This document shows, piece by piece, positions 51,901 to 62,861 of a DNA stretch of 64,000 bases. How positions within the stretch are numbered: the first letter of the stretch is position 1; each line of letters opens with the position of its first letter. A program made the translations under genes and the position numbers. This stretch comes from an uncultured Pseudomonadota bacterium (GTDB taxonomy: Bacteria > Pseudomonadota > Gammaproteobacteria > CAJXQU01), in contig CAJXQU010000004.1 of NCBI GenBank assembly GCA_913058255.1, positions 1 through 64,000 of the forward strand, in the 5' to 3' direction. Below the pieces are notes generated by a model. The model searched no databases, was not told the DNA's origin, and worked only from the letters and a program-made list of their open reading frames with translations.

Positions 51901-52464
51901 TTATTTACCGAGCATTGCTTCTTTTAATTGAACTTGTATGGGGTTATCGGATAACCAAATCCCAAACAGGGCTGATTTAAATTCATCAGAAGGAATGACC
52001 GCTTTTTCTATACCATTTATAGTAACGATAACTCCTTTTTCGTAGACATTAATAAACTCAATAATATCTCCTTTCATAATAGGCTCACTGAATATATCAA
52101 TGAATTGGTCTATTTGTGTGGAAATATGTTTTGTATTGTTATTCGTTGATTTTTCGAAACCTTGCCGAGTAGCCTTAGAAAATTTTTTAGAAGTTATCTT
52201 GGATGAAATGATATGTAAACGGATAGCCATTGGTGAGTGAGAAGAGATTATGGTGGAAGCATTTGAATTTTTTTCTGGTAAATAGAGGCCTGCCACATAA
52301 ATATCAAAAATAAATTTATTGCGAATCCCTGCTCCATTTAAAGTCAAGGACTGATTTTCTGACTGCAACTGATCAGGCATTGTAATGCCGCCTTTTTCGA
52401 TTGCTACCGTCGTTAGGGGTAAAAGCAAAAATGTAAAAGTAATGAATGCAAAAAAATCACGCAT
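51901..52464 (-). CDS. Chalcone-isomerase-like exported protein
   Basis: 187 residues with a signal peptide (about 1-20). The domain matches the bacterial chalcone isomerase-like family: LTLNGAGIRNKFIFDIYVAGLYLPEKNS, MAIRLHIISSKITSKKFSKA, and KGDIIEFINVYEKGVIVTINGIEKAVI, ending FKSALFGIWLSDNPIQ. In bacteria the family is periplasmic and probably binds fatty acids or other small molecules; flavonoid chemistry is not implied. Single gene, convergent with the Sel1 gene. Confidence 0.88.
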   Translation of the reverse strand: MRDFFAFITFTFLLLPLTTVAIEKGGITMPDQLQSENQSLTLNGAGIRNKFIFDIYVAGLYLPEKNSNASTIISSHSPMAIRLHIISSKITSKKFSKATRQGFEKSTNNNTKHISTQIDQFIDIFSEPIMKGDIIEFINVYEKGVIVTINGIEKAVIPSDEFKSALFGIWLSDNPIQVQLKEAMLGK

Positions 52465-52654
52465 AACTATCTCCTCTTTTTATACTGATAGTCTAATGGT
52501 TAATAATAATTTGTAAACAGAGCATGAGTTAGCTTTCTTGTGATCTAGATTAGATTTAATATGAGGCTAGTGCAATTAGGTTAAAATAATTCTGATAATG
52601 AATAAGTTTATAGAACCCTTCTAATTTAGGCTAGGCTGGAATAAAAGGAGTCTG

Positions 52655-52735
52655 ATGGGAATTATAAATGCGATAGCTCTATTGGCGGGTCTTACTTTTC
52701 TGAAGATAAGCTATTTAAAAAACGAACATAGTTAG
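52655..52735 (+). CDS. Candidate 26-residue membrane peptide
   Basis: An ATG at 52655 has a near-ideal AAAGGAGTCTG upstream. The 26-codon frame is hydrophobic in the middle (IINAIALLAGLTFLKI) with a basic, polar end (KNEHS). It ends 5 bases before the convergent DUF3754 stop. It looks like one of the small membrane proteins missed by standard ORF cut-offs. No homologue known. Confidence 0.4.
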   Translation: MGIINAIALLAGLTFLKISYLKNEHS

Positions 52736-52739
52736 TTTT

Positions 52740-53996
52740 TCAATTAGTGTTAAATTGAAAGTAGTTATCCCAAATAGAGTCTAGTCTTACTCTTGCTTGT
52801 GTTAAAGGAACCGCCATTATACTTTCATCTTTTAACTCAATTAACCCAAGCTTTTGTAATTTATCCACAGCATCTTCGATCTCAAAATCAAGGTTGTGTT
52901 GATGATTTTTTTGGAACCAATCTTCAATAACCTGATCAAGTTCACTCATACTGACAGGTTTGTTTGCACGTAATAAAAAGTAGTATGCCAGAATAGATTC
53001 TTTGCATTCCTCTTCTTCAGCGGCATCGATTAGTCGATGAAACACTCCCGTATTATTGTCTAAATTTTTGAAATAAAGGTTATCTGCAAGCGTTTTCATA
53101 AACTGGATCTTGCGGTTTTTGAAATTACTAAATTGTTTCCACAAAAAAGCACCAAGCGCCCCAAAACTCGCAGCCAATCCTAGTAGTGCCGTTTGATCAA
53201 GCACGACAGGTTCATCACGCATGCCGAGCCAGAAGGATAAAACTGTCCCTGTCAGAAGCAAGGTTGCTCCGAGTTTCGTGACGAGCATGATGATGCCACC
53301 AATGGCAGCAGGTACACCGATGATTAGCTTATCAATGGTCTTCATTTTTACTTCGGTGTTTGGGAAGAGCATTTCTAGATCGGAGCTAGGAATGTTTTGG
53401 AATAGCTTTATTATTGTGGAGCCGGGAGTAAAAAAAAGCTCTTTGCGGTGGGTTTTATCAAAGTATTCTTTATTTTTATATTTCACATAGATCACTACGC
53501 GATCATAATTAATAAAGGAAATAGGTTTCTTTTTCAAACCAAAGAATGTCGATAGAACTTCTTCTTTTTTTGATTCGCCACGACGAAAGAAAAGCACTTC
53601 TTCAAAGTCATCAAAATCTACTTTCAAGCGAATCTTGAACAGTGACTCCTCAAGCATTGCATGGCTGAGATCTTCTTTTGTAATGACCTCAAAGTTCGCG
53701 GCATCTAAAAGATTTTTTAACTCAGTGATCAAAACAGTTTCCATCTGAGCTTTTTCGGCACTGGTTTTTGGATAGATCTGTTTTGTATCTGAATCGGGGT
53801 TAACCGGCGCGTAACTATCTTTGAGTGTTTCTAAGCTCTGGTGAAACTTGAAGTGGAATATGCTGCTGAGCAGGCTGCAGACATCCTGAAAATTTAATGT
53901 TTCATCTTGAGATAAATAGGCATCATCAGAGCACATGGCGATGATATCGGTTTTTCTATACGGAATAAATCGTTGTTTTTTTTCTTCTACACTCAT
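52740..53996 (-). CDS. DUF3754 / TMEM143-like protein
   Basis: 418 residues. The N-terminus (RFIPYRKTDIIAM) and the central FDDFEEVLFFRRGESKKEEVLSTFFGLKKK are typical of the DUF3754 family, which includes the mitochondrial protein TMEM143. Two membrane helices lie at about 225-250 and 265-285 (IGGIIMLVTKLGATLLLTGTVL and LLGLAASFGALGAFLW), and ESILAYYFLLRANKPVS near 330 is a typical motif. Function unknown. It is upstream of, and in the same direction as, the lpd operon end, with a 50-base gap. Confidence 0.82.
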   Translation of the reverse strand: MSVEEKKQRFIPYRKTDIIAMCSDDAYLSQDETLNFQDVCSLLSSIFHFKFHQSLETLKDSYAPVNPDSDTKQIYPKTSAEKAQMETVLITELKNLLDAANFEVITKEDLSHAMLEESLFKIRLKVDFDDFEEVLFFRRGESKKEEVLSTFFGLKKKPISFINYDRVVIYVKYKNKEYFDKTHRKELFFTPGSTIIKLFQNIPSSDLEMLFPNTEVKMKTIDKLIIGVPAAIGGIIMLVTKLGATLLLTGTVLSFWLGMRDEPVVLDQTALLGLAASFGALGAFLWKQFSNFKNRKIQFMKTLADNLYFKNLDNNTGVFHRLIDAAEEEECKESILAYYFLLRANKPVSMSELDQVIEDWFQKNHQHNLDFEIEDAVDKLQKLGLIELKDESIMAVPLTQARVRLDSIWDNYFQFNTN

Positions 53997-54045
53997 TCTT
54001 TTTTGTAACCCTATTATCTATAGAGCGATCTTTTTAGATGGTCAG

Positions 54046-55461
54046 TTACATGTGTAACGTACGTCCATCGACACTTAAAGCCGCTTCGTGCATCGCTTCG
54101 GAAAGTGTTGGATGCGCATGGATCGTGCGAGCAATGTCTTCGGTACTTGCTTCAAATGATTTTGCTAGCACAGCCTCACTGATCAGTTCCGATGCATTTG
54201 GGCCAAAAATATGTACGCTGAGTAACTCATCAGTATCGGCATCGCCGATCATTTTGATCATCCCTGTCGTTTCATTCATAGCACGGGCACGGCCTGTGGC
54301 GATAAAAGGAAAATTACCGACGCGAATATTTCGACCTTCATCGTTTAGTTGTTGCTCAGTTTTTCCGACCCAAGCAATTTCAGGCCAAGTGTAAACAACC
54401 CACGGAATATTATCATGACTGAAATCTGCTTGTTGGCCATCAATTAACTCTGCAACAGCAACACCTTCTTCCATTGCCTTATGAGCTAGCATTGGCCCTT
54501 TAATCACATCGCCGATGGCATAGACATTTTCTAAATTGGTGCGGCATTGAGAGTCCGTTTCGATAAAGCCACGCTCATCAATTTCAAGCCCAACATGCTC
54601 AGCATTTAAACCTTGTGTATTTGGTTGACGACCGATAGCTACGATCAGCTTATCGACCTCAAGATCGTTTGACTCATTCTCTTGCTGGTATTGAATTTTC
54701 ACTTTTCCGTTGACTGTTGTGCAAGAGGTCATTTTTGCACCAAGCTGAATATCCAAACCTTGTTTGTTGAGCTCTTTTTTCGCAGCATCAGCAATGTCTT
54801 TATCAGCGGCAGGCATGAACTCATTCATCGCTTCGATAACGGTTACTTCAGAACCTAGCCGACGCCAAACGCTACCAAGTTCTAGACCGATCACGCCAGC
54901 GCCGATCACGCCTAACCTTTCAGGTACTTCATCGAAAGCTAATGCACCTGTAGAATCGACGATACAATCGTGATCAACAGGAGCGGGAGGTAACGTTGAG
55001 GGAATTGAGCCCGTCGCTATAATAATATTTTTTGCTGAAACGATTAGTTTTTCATCCTCTGCAGAGGTAACTTCTACTTCGCTATTTGAGCGTAAACTGC
55101 CGATGCCTTCCAACAGCGTAATGTTGTGTTTTTTGAAAAGGCCTGCAACGCCCATGGTGAGAATTTTGACAACCTTGTCTTTACGCGTGATCATTTTTCT
55201 GATATCTATTGTCGCATTTTCTACGCTGATACCATGTTCGCTTGAATGTTTTGTTATGTTTTCAAAGTGATGAGACGAATCGAGTAGTGCCTTAGATGGA
55301 ATGCAACCTACGTTAAGGCAGGTTCCTCCAAGAACAGTTTTACCTTTGCGGTCTTGCCATGTTTCCACGCAGGCGGTTTTCAGGCCAAGTTGAGCACATC
55401 GAATGGCCGCTACATATCCACCAGGACCACCGCCAATGACGATGACATCATAATCACTCAT
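54046..55461 (-). CDS. lpdA: Dihydrolipoamide dehydrogenase (E3)
   Basis: 471 residues. It reoxidises dihydrolipoamide with NAD+ in the 2-oxoglutarate dehydrogenase complex. FAD-binding GGGPGGYVAAIRCAQLG is at 10-26 and the redox disulfide is in GGTCLNVGCIPSKALL (Cys47/Cys52). GVIGAGVIGLELGSVW binds NAD and YAIGDVIKGPMLAHKA is the second FAD motif. The HPTLSEAMHEAAL end holds the catalytic His-Glu. It lies 3 bases after sucB, so the operon is sucA-sucB-lpdA. Confidence 0.97.
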   Translation of the reverse strand: MSDYDVIVIGGGPGGYVAAIRCAQLGLKTACVETWQDRKGKTVLGGTCLNVGCIPSKALLDSSHHFENITKHSSEHGISVENATIDIRKMITRKDKVVKILTMGVAGLFKKHNITLLEGIGSLRSNSEVEVTSAEDEKLIVSAKNIIIATGSIPSTLPPAPVDHDCIVDSTGALAFDEVPERLGVIGAGVIGLELGSVWRRLGSEVTVIEAMNEFMPAADKDIADAAKKELNKQGLDIQLGAKMTSCTTVNGKVKIQYQQENESNDLEVDKLIVAIGRQPNTQGLNAEHVGLEIDERGFIETDSQCRTNLENVYAIGDVIKGPMLAHKAMEEGVAVAELIDGQQADFSHDNIPWVVYTWPEIAWVGKTEQQLNDEGRNIRVGNFPFIATGRARAMNETTGMIKMIGDADTDELLSVHIFGPNASELISEAVLAKSFEASTEDIARTIHAHPTLSEAMHEAALSVDGRTLHM

Positions 55462-55464
55462 GGT

Positions 55465-56667
55465 TTAAATCTCTCCCAAAAACAGTAATGCAGGATCTTC
55501 TAATTGTTGTTTTATCGAAACCAAAAATGACACAGCTTCACGACCGTCAATGATGCGATGGTCATAAGACAAGGCGACATACATAACGGGTCGGATAACA
55601 ACTTGTCCATCTTCAGCCACGGGTCGATCTTGTATGGCATGCATTCCGAGGATAGCACTTTGTGGTGGATTGATGATCGGTGTTGATAACATCGAACCGA
55701 ATGTCCCACCATTGGTGATAGTAAAAGTACCACCGACTAGATCGTCCATAGTTAATGTTGAATTACGTGACCTTTCTCCGAGCTCACGAATTTTTCCTTC
55801 AATACCAGCGAAGCCTAGCTGATCGGCATCGCGCATGACAGGCACGACAAGCCCACGAGGAGAGCTGACGGCGATGCCTATATCGAAATAATCATGGTAG
55901 ACGATTTCTTGTCCTTCGATGGAAGCATTGACGAGAGGAAATTCTTTTAGTGCATTAGTCGCAGCTCTCACGAAAAATGGCATGAAGCCCAAACGATAAC
56001 CATATTTTTTCTCAAAGTTTGGTTGTAGTTTTGCTCGTAATCGTTTCACAGCATCAAGGTTAATTTCATTAAAGGTGGTTAAGATCGCATTTTCGTGTTG
56101 TGCAGAGAGTAGGCGTTCTGACGCTCGCAAGCGTAAACGACTCATGGGCACACGACGTTCTTCTCTACTAGCTGCTTTGCTGGAGTCTATCGCCGCTGGC
56201 CTAACAGCGGGTTGCGTTTCAGTTTTGTTGATATGATTTTGAACGTCTGCTTTTGAGATCCGGCCTTCTTTTCCGCTGCCTTGAATATCATCAGTCGTTA
56301 GTCCTTGTTCACTAAGCAATTTGCGAGCTGCGGGACCCGTTGCGGCTGTTGTTTTTGCAACGGTAGATTGTTCGCTCATATCTTTATTTAGAGCGGTATC
56401 TGATGTCGCTTGATCTGCAGGTACTATGGCATCGGTGTCGATCATCGCTAAAATATCACCAGGCACAACAGTTTCACCTACTTCTCGCAAAATCTCTTGA
56501 ATGATACCGTCATTTTGTGCGGCAACTTCTAACGTTACTTTGTCGGTTTCTAGATCGATCAGGTTCTCACCACGTTTAACGAAATCGCCAACCTTTTTTT
56601 GCCACTCAAGTAAGGTGGCATCAGTAATAGATTCCGCTAGTGCAGGTACTTTCAGTTCAACTATCAT
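55465..56667 (-). CDS. sucB: Dihydrolipoamide succinyltransferase (E2 of 2-oxoglutarate dehydrogenase)
   Basis: 400 residues: one N-terminal lipoyl domain ([15 protein letters not shown], with the lipoylated Lys near 43), a linker, the E3-binding peripheral domain ([26 protein letters not shown], about 110-145), and the catalytic domain with [16 protein letters not shown] at the end, His and Asp being catalytic. It transfers succinyl groups to CoA. It overlaps the sucA end by 11 bases, so the subunits are made in step. Confidence 0.97.
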   Translation of the reverse strand: MIVELKVPALAESITDATLLEWQKKVGDFVKRGENLIDLETDKVTLEVAAQNDGIIQEILREVGETVVPGDILAMIDTDAIVPADQATSDTALNKDMSEQSTVAKTTAATGPAARKLLSEQGLTTDDIQGSGKEGRISKADVQNHINKTETQPAVRPAAIDSSKAASREERRVPMSRLRLRASERLLSAQHENAILTTFNEINLDAVKRLRAKLQPNFEKKYGYRLGFMPFFVRAATNALKEFPLVNASIEGQEIVYHDYFDIGIAVSSPRGLVVPVMRDADQLGFAGIEGKIRELGERSRNSTLTMDDLVGGTFTITNGGTFGSMLSTPIINPPQSAILGMHAIQDRPVAEDGQVVIRPVMYVALSYDHRIIDGREAVSFLVSIKQQLEDPALLFLGEI

Positions 56668-59446
56668 TTTCTTCCAACCTTAGAGCTTCTTGAATTATCG
56701 ATTTTTGTTGTTGTATGTGTTTAGAAAGATAACCAACGGCAGGGGATGCTGAATAAGGCCGAGCAATCCTTGATAATTGATGGTGACTTTCTAAACAGCC
56801 GGGTAAATGCGAACGGCCTAGCAAATAAAACCAGCTACCTTGGTTCACTGGTTCTTCTTGCACCCAAACAATTTCATCAACATTTGGGTATGTATTGATC
56901 AGAGATTCTACTTCTAATTTAGGAAAAGGGTATAGCTGTTCGATTCTTGCAATGGCTATATCTTCGAGCTGGTGTAAACGTCTCGTTTCAAGTAGGTCGT
57001 AGTAGACCTTGCCGCTGCAAAAAATTAAGCGAGTGACTTTCTTTTTATCAAGATTGTCCTTTTCGTCTAGAACATATTCAAAACGACCTTGGGTAATATC
57101 TTCAACTTCAGATACAGAAAGCTTATGCCTTAACAAACTCTTTGGTGTCATGACGACTAAAGGTTTTCGATAAGGCCGTAGCATTTGTCGTCGCAGCATA
57201 TGGAACATCTGCGACGGATTACTTGGAATGCAGACCTGCATGTTTTCTTCCGCACAAAGTTGTAAATAACGTTCTAGCCGAGCTGAAGAATGTTCTGGTC
57301 CTTGTCCATCATAGCCATGTGGCAAAAACATGGTCAGGCCACAATAACGATTCCATTTGGCTTCGCTGGACGAAATAAACTGATCAATGACGACTTGTGC
57401 GCCATTGGCAAAATCACCAAACTGCGCTTCCCAAATGACCAATGAGTCTGCTTCAGAGCTACTATAACCAAACTCAAATCCAAGTACGGCTTCTTCTGAC
57501 AAAGTTGAGTTAATCACTCTAAACGGGGCTTGATCGGGTTTTATGTGTTGTAGTGGAACAAACACATCACCGTTATTCATATCGTGGATCACGGCATGGC
57601 GGTGTGCAAAGGTACCGCGCTCACTGTCTTGGCCAGAGAGTCTGATCGGGTATCCTGCTTCTACCAAACTCGCGTAGGCTAAGCTTTCGGCGAAGCCCCA
57701 ATCCATTGAGAGCTCCCCAGATCCCATCATACGACGATGATCGAGAATTTTTTTGACGGCACGGTGCGTTTTGAAACCGGTGGGTAAAGTGATCAACTGT
57801 TTTGTCAGCAAATCAATATGTGATTGGCTGATCGTGGTTGGAGTTTCATCACGCCAGTGAGTGTTTAGAAATGAAGAAAAATCGGTACTGAATTCTCTAT
57901 CAAGCAGACAAACGGTAGGGTGGGAAATCAAATAGTTACTTTCCAGAGAGTTAATATATTTCTCTGTCATGATACTCAACTGATCATTACTGATAATTTC
58001 AGCTTGGATTAATTTATCAACATAAAGCTGTCGAACGCCCGGATGGTTTTTGATCTTTTGATACATTAACGGTTGAGTAATCATAGGCTCGTCCGCTTCA
58101 CTATGTCCATGTTTTCGATAGCAGATTAGATCGATAACGATGTCTTTATTGAATTCTTGACGATAAGCCAGGGCTATTTGTCCGGCATAAACCACCGCTT
58201 CAGGATCATCACCGTTGACGTGTAGTATCGGAGCCTGCACCAGTTTAGCGACATCGGTACAATAGAACGTAGATCGAGAATCTAGTGGGTCACTTGTGGT
58301 GAAGCCGATCTGATTATTGATGACGATATGAACAGTACCACCAGTGGTATAGCCACGTGTTTGAGACAAATTAAAGGTTTCCATCACGACGCCTTGTCCT
58401 GCGAAGGCTGCGTCACCGTGGATCAATACCGGCATGACTTGATCTCTCGCAATATCATGACGGCGATCTTGTCGTGCGCGGACTGAACCTTCTATAACAG
58501 GATTGATGATTTCAAGATGCGATGGGTTAAATCCTAAAGTGATATGAAGCGGACCATCGGGGGTTTCTATATCAGAAGAGAAACCTTGGTGGTATTTTAC
58601 ATCGCCGGTTCCTGAACTGTTTTGCTTTTTGCCTTCAAACTCATCAAATAGATCCGAAGGCAGTTTCCCCAACGTGTTAACCAGCACATTAATTCGTCCA
58701 CGATGAGCCATACCAATGACCATTTCCTTCACGTTATCTTTGGTCGCGTTTTGGATCAGTCCATCAAGCAGTGGGATCAAGCTTTCTCCACCTTCCAATG
58801 AAAAACGCTTTTGGCCTACATAGCGTTTGTGTAGATATTCTTCTAAAGCACTGGCTGAAACAACACATTTGAGAATTTCTCGTTTCCTCTCAAAGGTAAA
58901 ACCAGGATTCCCTCGACGGGGCTCTAGTTGTTTTTGGATCCAACGTTTCTGGGCGGTCTCGTTGATGTGCATGTATTCAACACCCATTGTCTGGCAATAA
59001 GTATTTCTAACAATATCAAGAATTTCACGTAGAGAGGTTTGCTCAGGACCCTGTAATGATCCTGTGTTGAAGACGGTATCCATGTCCTCTTCAGAAAGGT
59101 TGTGATAAGAAGGCTCAAGTTCTGCGATTTCAGGCCGCTCATTCTGTTGTAATGGATCAAGACGGGCTCGTCGATGGCCACGAAATCGATAGGCATTGAT
59201 GAGTTGTAGGACAGAAACTTGTTTGCTGGAGTGATTTGCAAGCGCCTGAGCTGAGATATCAGCTTGTTTTTCAGATGCATTGATAGTACGAAAGACGCCA
59301 GTAGCATTACTTTGAGAAGACACTTCTTTTTCAAGATTATCGAAGTGATTTTTCCAGTAGTTGCTTACAGAGTTCGGATTTTTCCGGTAAGTTTCGTAAA
59401 GTGCATCAACATAATCAGAGTTGTCACTATTTAACCCAAGAGTCAT
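56657..59446 (-). CDS. sucA: 2-oxoglutarate dehydrogenase E1
   Basis: 929 residues, thiamine-diphosphate dependent. It decarboxylates 2-oxoglutarate for transfer to SucB. Conserved segments: [44 protein letters not shown], and a ThDP motif [20 protein letters not shown]. The [20 protein letters not shown] and [19 protein letters not shown] segments are typical of OGDH E1. First gene of the operon; its promoter lies in the divergent region shared with gltA. Confidence 0.97.
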   Translation of the reverse strand: MTLGLNSDNSDYVDALYETYRKNPNSVSNYWKNHFDNLEKEVSSQSNATGVFRTINASEKQADISAQALANHSSKQVSVLQLINAYRFRGHRRARLDPLQQNERPEIAELEPSYHNLSEEDMDTVFNTGSLQGPEQTSLREILDIVRNTYCQTMGVEYMHINETAQKRWIQKQLEPRRGNPGFTFERKREILKCVVSASALEEYLHKRYVGQKRFSLEGGESLIPLLDGLIQNATKDNVKEMVIGMAHRGRINVLVNTLGKLPSDLFDEFEGKKQNSSGTGDVKYHQGFSSDIETPDGPLHITLGFNPSHLEIINPVIEGSVRARQDRRHDIARDQVMPVLIHGDAAFAGQGVVMETFNLSQTRGYTTGGTVHIVINNQIGFTTSDPLDSRSTFYCTDVAKLVQAPILHVNGDDPEAVVYAGQIALAYRQEFNKDIVIDLICYRKHGHSEADEPMITQPLMYQKIKNHPGVRQLYVDKLIQAEIISNDQLSIMTEKYINSLESNYLISHPTVCLLDREFSTDFSSFLNTHWRDETPTTISQSHIDLLTKQLITLPTGFKTHRAVKKILDHRRMMGSGELSMDWGFAESLAYASLVEAGYPIRLSGQDSERGTFAHRHAVIHDMNNGDVFVPLQHIKPDQAPFRVINSTLSEEAVLGFEFGYSSSEADSLVIWEAQFGDFANGAQVVIDQFISSSEAKWNRYCGLTMFLPHGYDGQGPEHSSARLERYLQLCAEENMQVCIPSNPSQMFHMLRRQMLRPYRKPLVVMTPKSLLRHKLSVSEVEDITQGRFEYVLDEKDNLDKKKVTRLIFCSGKVYYDLLETRRLHQLEDIAIARIEQLYPFPKLEVESLINTYPNVDEIVWVQEEPVNQGSWFYLLGRSHLPGCLESHHQLSRIARPYSASPAVGYLSKHIQQQKSIIQEALRLEENDS

Positions 59447-59502
59447 TTTTTTATATATCCCAAATTTAAAAAAGTTACTTGTTGCAACGCGGCATTCTAC
59501 AT

Positions 59503-59529
59503 TATGCTAATATATCTAGCTGTAGCATA
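59503..59529. promoter_or_regulatory. Inverted repeat in the divergent sucA-gltA promoter region
   Basis: TATGCTA (59503-59509) and TAGCATA (59523-59529) are perfect complements around a 13-base spacer. The repeat lies in the 158-base region between the divergent sucA and gltA starts. It could be an operator for a shared TCA-cycle regulator; inference. The same region is AT-rich with possible -10 elements in both directions. Confidence 0.4.
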
Positions 59530-59604
59530 GCAATATTTAGGCAATCAGAATAATTAATGTGGTAAAAAATCCACTAAACAACTATATATTCACTGGAGTG
59601 TTTA

Positions 59605-60909
59605 ATGAAATCTGAGACAGTAACCATTACTGATAATTCAACAGGGAAGACGATTGAATGCCCAATTCATAAAGGAACGTACGGGGCGCCGGTCATTGAT
59701 ACAGCTTCTTTATATAAAGAATTGGGAATGTTTACAATTGACCCTGGTTTTACAACGACGGCCAGCTGTCGTAGTGCTATCACTTATCTCGATGGTGAGC
59801 AAGGGGTCCTCCTTCACAGAGGCTATCCAATTGAGCAACTAGCAAATGAAAGTTCTTTCTTAGAAGTTTCTTATCTTCTTCTTCATGGTGAGTTGCCAAC
59901 AGCAACAGAATTCGTTGAATACGAAAATCAAATTAAGAACTACAACAATGTACATGAGCATCTAATGCGCTTCTTCAACGGTTATCGCTATGATGCACAT
60001 CCGATGTCAATCATGGTTGGTGTCACTGGCGCAATGGCTTCTTTCTACCATGAAACGACGAATGTTAAGAACTCTGAGGACAGAATGAGAATCGCGCATC
60101 GTTTGATTGCGAAGATGCCTAACATTGGTTCTAAAGTATACAAACATGGCATTGGTGAACCTTTCATCTACCCTGATAATTCTTTAGGTTATATTGAGAA
60201 CCTCATGAACATGATGTTTGCGGTTCCTTCACAACCGTTCGAGCTTCATCCCAAAGCGGTTGCGGCACTCGACCAATTGATGATTTTACATGCTGATCAC
60301 GAACAAAATGCGAGTACTTCAACAGTCCGCTTGGCTGGTAGTTCTGAAGCAAATCCATTGGCTGCTATCTCTGCGGGTATTTCTACACTTTGGGGTAAAG
60401 CTCATGGTGGTGCAAACGAAGCTGTTTTGGAAATGCTTGAAGAAATCGGTGATGTTAAGAATATTCCTAAATTCATCGCTCGTGCGAAAGATAAAGAAGA
60501 CAGCTATCGCTTAATGGGTTTTGGTCATCGAGTTTATAAAAACTTTGATCCACGTGCTACGATTATCAGTAAAGCATGTCACGAAGTCCTTGATGACATG
60601 GATCAAAATTCAGAATTACGTCCATTGATGCAAATCGCTATGGAATTAGAGAAAATTGCACTGGAAGACGAATACTTCATCCAACGCAAACTCTATCCAA
60701 ACGTTGATTTTTACTCAGGAATTATTCTTCGTGCCTTGAGTATCCCAACAAACATGTTCACTGTATTTTTCGCAATGGCGCGTTCGGCAGGCTGGATCGC
60801 TAACTGGTTAGAAATGATGGAAGATCCAGATTTCCGTATTGGTCGTCCTCGCCAGTTGTACATCGGCTCTGAAAGACGTGATTATGTTGCGATGGACAAA
60901 CGTGGCTAA
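59605..60909 (+). CDS. gltA: Citrate synthase
   Basis: 434 residues, the type II (NADH-regulated) length. It condenses oxaloacetate and acetyl-CoA. Catalytic His and Asp regions: LHADHEQNASTSTVR, GKAHGGANEAVLEM, and GFGHRVYKNFDPR. Ends RDYVAMDKRG. AACTATATATTCACTGGAGTGTTT upstream contains GGAG as ribosome binding site. Divergent from sucA, upstream of mdh. Confidence 0.97.
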   Translation: MKSETVTITDNSTGKTIECPIHKGTYGAPVIDTASLYKELGMFTIDPGFTTTASCRSAITYLDGEQGVLLHRGYPIEQLANESSFLEVSYLLLHGELPTATEFVEYENQIKNYNNVHEHLMRFFNGYRYDAHPMSIMVGVTGAMASFYHETTNVKNSEDRMRIAHRLIAKMPNIGSKVYKHGIGEPFIYPDNSLGYIENLMNMMFAVPSQPFELHPKAVAALDQLMILHADHEQNASTSTVRLAGSSEANPLAAISAGISTLWGKAHGGANEAVLEMLEEIGDVKNIPKFIARAKDKEDSYRLMGFGHRVYKNFDPRATIISKACHEVLDDMDQNSELRPLMQIAMELEKIALEDEYFIQRKLYPNVDFYSGIILRALSIPTNMFTVFFAMARSAGWIANWLEMMEDPDFRIGRPRQLYIGSERRDYVAMDKRG

Positions 60910-60993
60910 AGCTTTCCGAACTTATTCGAACCGCATTAACAAAGTGACAGTTTGCTCGACAGTCTCTGTCAGCACATAAGCTGTTTAGTGAAT

Positions 60994-61026
60994 GGGTGCT
61001 CCATTTTAGTGGAGTACCTTTTTTTT
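60994..61026 (+). terminator. Terminator of gltA
   Basis: GGTGCTCCA pairs with TGGAGTACC (one mismatched pair) around a short loop, followed by eight T. It lies 85 bases after the gltA stop and just before mdh. Confidence 0.8.
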
Positions 61027-61060
61027 GAAATCTTCAACTTAAACAAATGGTGAATTGACG

Positions 61061-62041
61061 ATGAAAACCCCCGTTCATGTAGCTGTAACTGGCGCCGCTG
61101 GTCAAATAGCTTATTCAATTTTATTCCGTATCGCATCAGGCGAGATGCTGGGTCCAGATCAGCCTATTGTACTGAGATGCTTGGAAATCACTCCAGCTAT
61201 GCAGGCACTTGAAGGTGTCGCCATGGAAATTGATGATTGTGCATTCCCGTTAGTGGAAAGTATTGTTTTAACTGATGATCCAAACGAAGCATTTAAAGGT
61301 GTTGATTTTGGTATGTTGATCGGTGCAAGACCACGTGGGCCAGGTATGGAGCGTAGTGATCTTCTTGAAGCCAATGGTGGTATTTTTAAAGTTCAAGGCG
61401 AAGCTCTGAACAAAAATGCAAATGAGAATGCTCGAATTGTTGTGGTTGGTAATCCTGCGAACACCAATGCTCACACAGCAATGCGTTTTGCGCCGGATCT
61501 AAATTCGCGCAACTTCACTGCCTTAACTCGACTGGATCATAATCGCGCGTTGTCACAACTTGCTGCTAAAACAGGCACATCTACGCGTGATATCGAACGT
61601 ATGACTATTTGGGGAAATCATTCAACGACTCAATACCCTGATGTCAGCCAAGCAACCGTTGCTGGTAAAGCAGCTACTGATCTTGTTGAGCACGATTGGT
61701 ACGCTGACGAGTACATTCCTCGCGTAGCAAAACGTGGTGCCGAAATTATCGCTGCTCGCGGCGCTTCAAGTGCAGCCTCTGCTGCAAATGGTGCGATTGA
61801 GCACATCCGCGATTGGGTTCTTGGTACGCCAGGTGATGACTGGACAAGCATGGCGATTCCTAGTGATGGTAGCTACGGAATTCCTGAAGGCTTGATGTAT
61901 TCATTCCCTGTTCGTTGTAAAGATGGCGAATATGAAGTCGTACAAGGTCTAGAGATCAGTGATTTCAGCCGAGCGAAAATGGATATTACCCAGAAAGAAC
62001 TGGAAGAAGAACGTAATGCGGTGAAAGCACTCGTCGGTTAA
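61061..62041 (+). CDS. mdh: Malate dehydrogenase (NAD)
   Basis: 326 residues. It oxidises malate to oxaloacetate. NAD motif [18 protein letters not shown], substrate Arg region [15 protein letters not shown], catalytic [15 protein letters not shown] with the active-site His, and [18 protein letters not shown]. This is the cytosolic-type, not the mitochondrial-type, enzyme. The ATG at 61061 has GGTGA seven bases before it; a TTG at 61055 is rejected. gltA and mdh are adjacent but separated by a terminator. Confidence 0.97.
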   Translation: MKTPVHVAVTGAAGQIAYSILFRIASGEMLGPDQPIVLRCLEITPAMQALEGVAMEIDDCAFPLVESIVLTDDPNEAFKGVDFGMLIGARPRGPGMERSDLLEANGGIFKVQGEALNKNANENARIVVVGNPANTNAHTAMRFAPDLNSRNFTALTRLDHNRALSQLAAKTGTSTRDIERMTIWGNHSTTQYPDVSQATVAGKAATDLVEHDWYADEYIPRVAKRGAEIIAARGASSAASAANGAIEHIRDWVLGTPGDDWTSMAIPSDGSYGIPEGLMYSFPVRCKDGEYEVVQGLEISDFSRAKMDITQKELEEERNAVKALVG

Positions 62042-62057
62042 TCACTTCCTGAAGCTC

Positions 62058-62086
62058 AACGAGGGTTTATAACTTAAACCCTCGTT
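62058..62086 (+). terminator. Perfect hairpin after mdh
   Basis: A 12-base perfect stem AACGAGGGTTTA/TAAACCCTCGTT with a 5-base loop, 17 bases after the mdh stop. Only a weak T-tract follows, so it may end transcription poorly or protect the 3' end. Confidence 0.6.
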
Positions 62087-62158
62087 GATTGACAATATGT
62101 AATACTTTTTGGAACGGATTTCTACTAAAACAAGTTCTTCACCTTAATCTCCCAGAAG

Positions 62159-62815
62159 TTAATCTCTAAGCGTTATCACCTTCCAACCACGTTTTTCAGC
62201 TTCTTTTCGAAGCGCATCGTCAGGATCAACCGCGACAGGGTTTTCAACGTGTTCCAATAATGGAATATCATTACGAGAATCACTATAAAACCAGCTACCC
62301 TCCAAAGAATGATCACGATCTTTTAACCAAGCTGCCAAGCGTGTGACCTTACCTTCAGCAAAAGAAGGAACACCTTCCACACGGCCGGTGTAACGGCCAT
62401 CAATGATCTCTGGATCCGTCGCGATCAGTTCATCAATACCGAACATTTTTGCTATGGGCTCGGTTATAAAGCGATTGGTTGCTGTTATAATCAATAACTG
62501 ATGACCTTGCTGCCGATGGTGATCAACCAGAGCGAGAGCTTTGGGTAATAAAATGGGTTCAATCAATTCGGCAAGGTAACCTCTTCGCCATGTTTCTAAT
62601 GTCTGCATACCATGTTGACTCAAGATTTCTAGTTGAAAACTCAAGAAATCCATAATATCCAACTTGCCATCAAGATAGTCTTGATAATAGTCTGCATGTC
62701 GTTGGGCGTGCTCCTCTGCATCGACAATGCCTTTAGAGCAGAGGTAATCACCCCATGAAGTGTCACTGTCACCGCCGATGAGAGTGTTGTCTAGATCAAA
62801 TATTGCAAGTGTCAT
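62159..62815 (-). CDS. HAD-IB family phosphatase
   Basis: 218 residues of the haloacid dehalogenase superfamily, SerB/HAD-IB type. Motif I is FDLDNTLIGGDSD (Asp nucleophile), motif II is LLIITATNRF, and motif III/IV is FYSDSRNDIPLLE. The substrate is not evident; some relatives act on phosphoserine or lipid phosphates. Divergent from rppH with 46 bases between starts. Confidence 0.85.
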   Translation of the reverse strand: MTLAIFDLDNTLIGGDSDTSWGDYLCSKGIVDAEEHAQRHADYYQDYLDGKLDIMDFLSFQLEILSQHGMQTLETWRRGYLAELIEPILLPKALALVDHHRQQGHQLLIITATNRFITEPIAKMFGIDELIATDPEIIDGRYTGRVEGVPSFAEGKVTRLAAWLKDRDHSLEGSWFYSDSRNDIPLLEHVENPVAVDPDDALRKEAEKRGWKVITLRD

Positions 62816-62861
62816 AGTTTTTTAGTTGCCCTTTGGTACGAAGTTTGAAAGAATTATCTAT

